A program made the position numbers and the translations under genes. From positions 124,001 to 188,000 of the forward strand of contig NZ_JAKVIM010000003.1 in assembly GCF_022601715.1 (NCBI RefSeq): a stretch of DNA of 64,000 nt, read 5' to 3'. Below the pieces are notes generated by a model. The model did not search any database. It worked only from the letters and a program-made list of their open reading frames with translations, and had not been told where the DNA came from. Positions within the stretch are counted from its first letter, which is position 1, and every line of letters starts with the position of its first letter. Below are positions 60,891-64,000 of the stretch, piece by piece. Source of the DNA: Acinetobacter zhairuonensis. GTDB lineage: Bacteria > Pseudomonadota > Gammaproteobacteria > Pseudomonadales > Moraxellaceae.

Positions 60891-62108
60891 ATGAATGCAA
60901 CAGTAAAACTGACAGAACCAGACCTGATGAATACTCCAAACAAAACAGGGTTAGCTTTAGATAAGAAGCGCTATTTGTGGGCAATTAGCCCAGCCTTACC
61001 TGTCATTGGGATGGGGATTTTAGCAGGCTATCAGTTTGCACCACGACCATTGAAAAAAGCATTTGCGTTAGGTGGACCGATATTACTGCATGTGCTTATT
61101 CCTGCAATTGATGCTCTGATTGGTAATGATCAAAATAACCCGACGGCTGAAGATGTAAAGTTGCTGGAGCAAGATCCATACTATGCACGTTTAGTAAAAA
61201 CCTTTATTCCACTGCAATACGCAGCCAATATTTATGCCTGCTACTTGGTTGGACGCAAACAAACTTCTTTGCTGGATAAAGTACTGTTGGGCATTTCCAT
61301 GGGAGCTATTAACGGCATTGCGGTAAATACTGCACATGAGTTAAGCCATAAGTCGAATCGCATCGATCATATCTTGTCGCATTTGGCGCTGGTTCCAACA
61401 GGTTATAACCACTTTCGCATTGAACATCCTTATGGGCATCATAAACGTGCGGCTACCCCAGAAGATCCAGCATCTTCACGAATGGGTGAAACCTTTTATG
61501 AGTTTTTACCTAGAACAGTCATTGGCTCGTTTAAATCTGCAATTGAAATTGAAAGTAATCGTTTGAAACGTAAAGGTAAAACATTCTGGTCTGTAGATAA
61601 TGAGTTGCTACAAGGCTGGGGCATGAGTGCTACTTTTCATGCCAGCATGATCAAGATGTTTGGTGCGGGCATTACACCCTATTTGCTCACGCAATCTTTA
61701 TATGGCATTAGCTTGTTCGAGATTATTAACTATATTGAACATTATGGATTATTACGTCAGAAAGATGAGAATGGCAAGTATGAGCGAACCATGCCCGAGC
61801 ATAGCTGGAATAACAATAACATTGTGACCAATTTGTTTTTATATCAATTGCAGCGTCATTCAGATCATCATGCATACCCAACACGACCTTTCCAAGCGCT
61901 GCGACATTTTGATGAGGCGCCAGAGCTGCCAAGTGGTTATGCCAGTATGCTTTTACCCGCGATGATTCCGCCGTTATGGTTCAAAATGATGGATAAACGC
62001 GTATTTAAACATTATGGCGGTGACTTGAATAAAGCCAATGTTCACCCTAAACGTAGAACAAAAATCTTTAAAAAATTTGGTGTGATCGATAAGTTGCTCA
62101 GTGTGTAA
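60891..62108 (+). CDS. alkM: Alkane 1-monooxygenase (AlkB/AlkM family)
   Basis: Membrane non-heme diiron hydroxylase that oxidises n-alkanes to 1-alkanols. It is 405 residues from the ATG at 60891. About six membrane segments occur. The iron-binding His boxes are HELSHK (149-154), EHPYGHHKR (from 178), and LQRHSDHH (320-327), plus the NYIEHYGL motif. It is divergent from the AraC-type regulator; rubredoxin and rubredoxin reductase, its electron donors, are not in this window. Confidence 0.94.
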   Translation: MNATVKLTEPDLMNTPNKTGLALDKKRYLWAISPALPVIGMGILAGYQFAPRPLKKAFALGGPILLHVLIPAIDALIGNDQNNPTAEDVKLLEQDPYYARLVKTFIPLQYAANIYACYLVGRKQTSLLDKVLLGISMGAINGIAVNTAHELSHKSNRIDHILSHLALVPTGYNHFRIEHPYGHHKRAATPEDPASSRMGETFYEFLPRTVIGSFKSAIEIESNRLKRKGKTFWSVDNELLQGWGMSATFHASMIKMFGAGITPYLLTQSLYGISLFEIINYIEHYGLLRQKDENGKYERTMPEHSWNNNNIVTNLFLYQLQRHSDHHAYPTRPFQALRHFDEAPELPSGYASMLLPAMIPPLWFKMMDKRVFKHYGGDLNKANVHPKRRTKIFKKFGVIDKLLSV

Positions 62109-62141
62109 CAGTTGTATGTAATTTTAGAAACATCCCAATAG

Positions 62142-62176
62142 ATGACATCAATTACACTGAATTGATGTCATTTTTC
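62142..62176 (+). terminator. alkM terminator
   Basis: Perfect 12-bp stem ATGACATCAATT/AATTGATGTCAT with a 6-nt loop, followed by TTTTC. Confidence 0.8.
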
Positions 62177-62184
62177 ATTATTCT

Positions 62185-62670
62185 TTAGAGGATTTTCTCC
62201 ATCCAAATTTCACAGGCATGGCTATGACCTGTTTGACCTTTGGGTGCCTCTAAATGTTGAAAGCCTAACTTTTCATAAAGTTTGACGGCCTGCCATAGCG
62301 ATGCAGTGGTTTCCAAATAACATGAGCAGTAGCCTTGAGCTAAACTGAACGAAAAACATTGCGCTAAAATTTGTTTGGCAAAGCCTAAACCTCGAATTTC
62401 AGGTAGAAAATACATTTTCTGAATTTCGAGTGTCTCTGTATCACCCATAAGTGGTGACAGCCCACCGCCACCTAAAATATCCCCTTGTTTATTTTCAATG
62501 ACCCAATACTGTGCATTGGGCTGACTATAGACTTGATATAAATTATCTAGGATAGGATCAGCAACGGCAAAGCCAGATTCTGCTGCGAGTCCAAACTCTT
62601 TAGACACTTCACGGATGATTTGGGCAATTGCGGCATTGTCTTTTTCTTGGAGGGAGCGGATGTGAAACAT
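62185..62670 (-). CDS. GNAT-family N-acetyltransferase
   Basis: 161 residues from the ATG at 62670 (MFHIRSLQEKDNAAIAQI). GNAT fold: the acetyl-CoA loop is EIQKMYFLPEIRGLGFAKQI (the R/Q-x-x-G-x-G/A region is RGLGFA), followed by the C-terminal SLWQAVKLYEKLGFQ. The substrate is unknown; small-molecule or protein N-acetylation is typical. It lies between the alkM terminator and the acyl-CoA dehydrogenase gene, on the same strand as the latter. Confidence 0.82.
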   Translation of the reverse strand: MFHIRSLQEKDNAAIAQIIREVSKEFGLAAESGFAVADPILDNLYQVYSQPNAQYWVIENKQGDILGGGGLSPLMGDTETLEIQKMYFLPEIRGLGFAKQILAQCFSFSLAQGYCSCYLETTASLWQAVKLYEKLGFQHLEAPKGQTGHSHACEIWMEKIL

Positions 62671-62755
62671 GAGTATAAGCAAGCTTTTAAACGATGGACT
62701 GTTATAGCAAATAATCCATCATTTGTAAGGAAGTTTTATACAGGAGGTATCAACG

Positions 62756-63955
62756 TTATTTTAATTCGCTCGAACTTTTGCCCAATTCACGTCGGGCAAT
62801 AATCAGTTGCTGGATTTGCTGTGTACCTTCAAAAATGTCGAGAATTTTAGAATCACGTGCCCACTTTTCTAAAAGCTCAGTCTCGTTATAACCCACCGAA
62901 GCCGCCAACTCGACACATTTTAAGGTGATTTCATTACCAACGCGTCCTGCTTTGGCTTTTGCGATGGATGCTTCTTTTGAGTTTGGCTTTTTATTGTCTG
63001 CCATCCATGTTGCTTTCAGCATCAGCAAACGCGCGGCTTCCCATTCTGCTTCCATTTTATAAATTTGAGCGGCAAGGTTAGAGCACTGTAAATAAGGTGT
63101 TGCGTAGTTTGAATCCAGCTCTAGGTGAAAGATTTCCTTGATGCGTTCCAGTGAAGCTTTGGCACAACCAATCGCCATTGCCGCAACCAAGGGGCGTGTA
63201 TTGTCAAAGGTTTCCATCACGCCTGCAAAACCCTTGGCAACATCAATCTCTGCATTACCTAACAGGTTTTTCGCAGGAACTCGACATTGATCAAAACGAA
63301 TGACCGCTGTATCAGAGGCTTTAATGCCAAGTTTATGCTCTAACCGTTCCACGGTCATACCTGTTGTGCCTTTGGGCACTACAAAGGATTTGATTGCGGC
63401 ACGTCCTAACTTTTTATCGAGGGTTGCCCAAACGACCACAGAATCTGCACGCTTTCCAGACGTTACAAAAATTTTTTCACCATTCAGAATATAGTCATCG
63501 CCATCTTGAGTGGCGGTAGTGCGAATAGCTGCAGAATCCGAGCCACAGTTCGGTTCGGTAATCGCCATGGCAGCCCAAGTTCCTTTGAAACGTTCTAATT
63601 GTTCATCATTGGCAACCGCAGCAATTGCGGAATTACCCAGCCCTTGGCGTGGCATAGACAGCAGCAGCCCAGTGTCGCCATAACACATTTCCACAATGCC
63701 TAATGCCGTCGACATATTCACGCCATTTTTATTGTGCTTATCTTGCTCACCGCGTTTACCCACCGCAGCACCTGCATTTATGCCTTCACCGCCATCATTC
63801 ATGCCATCCAGTAATGAAGCTAGCATATTCAGTTCTTTTGGATAGGCATGTTCAGTCTTGTCGTATTTACGCGAGATAGGGCGCAGTACATTTAGTGCAA
63901 CTTCATGGGCTTGATCAAGCAGGATTTTAAATTTTTTAGGATTTTGTAAGTTCAT
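62756..63955 (-). CDS. Acyl-CoA dehydrogenase
   Basis: FAD-dependent acyl-CoA dehydrogenase of 399 residues, first step of beta-oxidation or a related pathway. Conserved are AMAITEPNCGSDSAAIRTTA, GEKIFVTSGKRADSVVVWATL (kept here as GEKIFVTSGKRADSVVVWAT) and the catalytic Glu376 in LDIFEGTQQIQQLI. The N-terminal region (KKFKILLDQAHEVALNVLRP) is unlike short-chain dehydrogenases and resembles the Acinetobacter long-chain enzymes. Being close to alkM, it may take part in alkane-derived fatty acid oxidation, but this is inferred. The ATG at 63955 is followed by MNLQNPKKF. Confidence 0.86.
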   Translation of the reverse strand: MNLQNPKKFKILLDQAHEVALNVLRPISRKYDKTEHAYPKELNMLASLLDGMNDGGEGINAGAAVGKRGEQDKHNKNGVNMSTALGIVEMCYGDTGLLLSMPRQGLGNSAIAAVANDEQLERFKGTWAAMAITEPNCGSDSAAIRTTATQDGDDYILNGEKIFVTSGKRADSVVVWATLDKKLGRAAIKSFVVPKGTTGMTVERLEHKLGIKASDTAVIRFDQCRVPAKNLLGNAEIDVAKGFAGVMETFDNTRPLVAAMAIGCAKASLERIKEIFHLELDSNYATPYLQCSNLAAQIYKMEAEWEAARLLMLKATWMADNKKPNSKEASIAKAKAGRVGNEITLKCVELAASVGYNETELLEKWARDSKILDIFEGTQQIQQLIIARRELGKSSSELK

Positions 63956-64000
63956 GGAAAATAGACCTTTATTTTATTGTTTTAAGCATGTAGACCTGAA

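Overview
The window is chromosomal DNA of an Acinetobacter-type gammaproteobacterium (Moraxellaceae). It is AT-rich (about 40% GC by eye). The proteins read as close relatives of those of A. baylyi and A. baumannii: RimO, BamA, BenA, CatA, BenM/CatM and AlkM. The ben/cat, gcd and alkM/alkR blocks give the usual Acinetobacter picture of an aerobic degrader of aromatics, alkanes and dicarboxylates. I see no tRNA, CRISPR array, prophage, insertion sequence or transposase. The assignment rests on remembered family sequences, not on a search.

Layout. 1-423 holds the 5' part of glnL (minus strand), which runs off the left edge. 775-13072 is a long plus-strand housekeeping run: rimO, then pyrH-frr-uppS-cdsA-dxr-rseP-bamA-skp-lpxD-fabZ-lpxA, that is nucleotide and isoprenoid supply, envelope lipid carriers, outer-membrane assembly and lipid A synthesis. 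13112-17398 holds cpoB, the SRP RNA gene (ffs, plus strand), and the minus-strand series yrfG-hslR-recA-recX. 17676-23314 is mixed: a BLUF blue-light receptor, cysQ, a histidine phosphatase, rpsT, an NAD(P)-binding oxidoreductase, rraA, a tandem thioredoxin-fold protein and a sirtuin.

23360-38986 is the catabolic part. gcdR is divergent from gcdH-gcdG (glutarate/glutaryl-CoA degradation). catA-benABCD-benE on the minus strand takes benzoate to catechol and then cis,cis-muconate, and is divergent from a BenM/CatM regulator. Downstream of benE lies a decayed scar that joins the start of a 3-oxoadipate CoA-transferase subunit A gene to the end of an enol-lactone hydrolase gene. An alpha/beta hydrolase and a PadR-type repressor follow, divergent from fadH (2,4-dienoyl-CoA reductase).

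39049-53930 holds three small-enzyme genes, a lipoprotein, the conserved block pyrG-kdsA-eno-ftsB-ispD, rodA, a tandem glycine riboswitch ahead of a FAD amino-acid dehydrogenase, a LprI-like periplasmic protein, ispF, a phosphatase-like protein, a DAHP synthase and a TSUP transporter. 54057-58371 is an iron-uptake module: a TonB-dependent siderophore receptor with a Fur-box-like site, a DUF3649-like protein, a PepSY membrane protein and a DUF3325-like protein. 58593-63955 holds lpxB, alkR/alkM, a GNAT acetyltransferase and an acyl-CoA dehydrogenase.

Most of the window is ordinary core genome, and I do not claim a wholly new system. The points most worth a second look are: the hairpins at gene boundaries in the catA-ben and gcd operons; the paired PadR operators between the regulator and fadH; the catI'-'catD deletion scar; the DUF3649/PepSY/DUF3325 membrane trio; the glycine riboswitch on an amino-acid dehydrogenase; the nested dyads ahead of recA; and the sirtuin that lacks most of its zinc cysteines.
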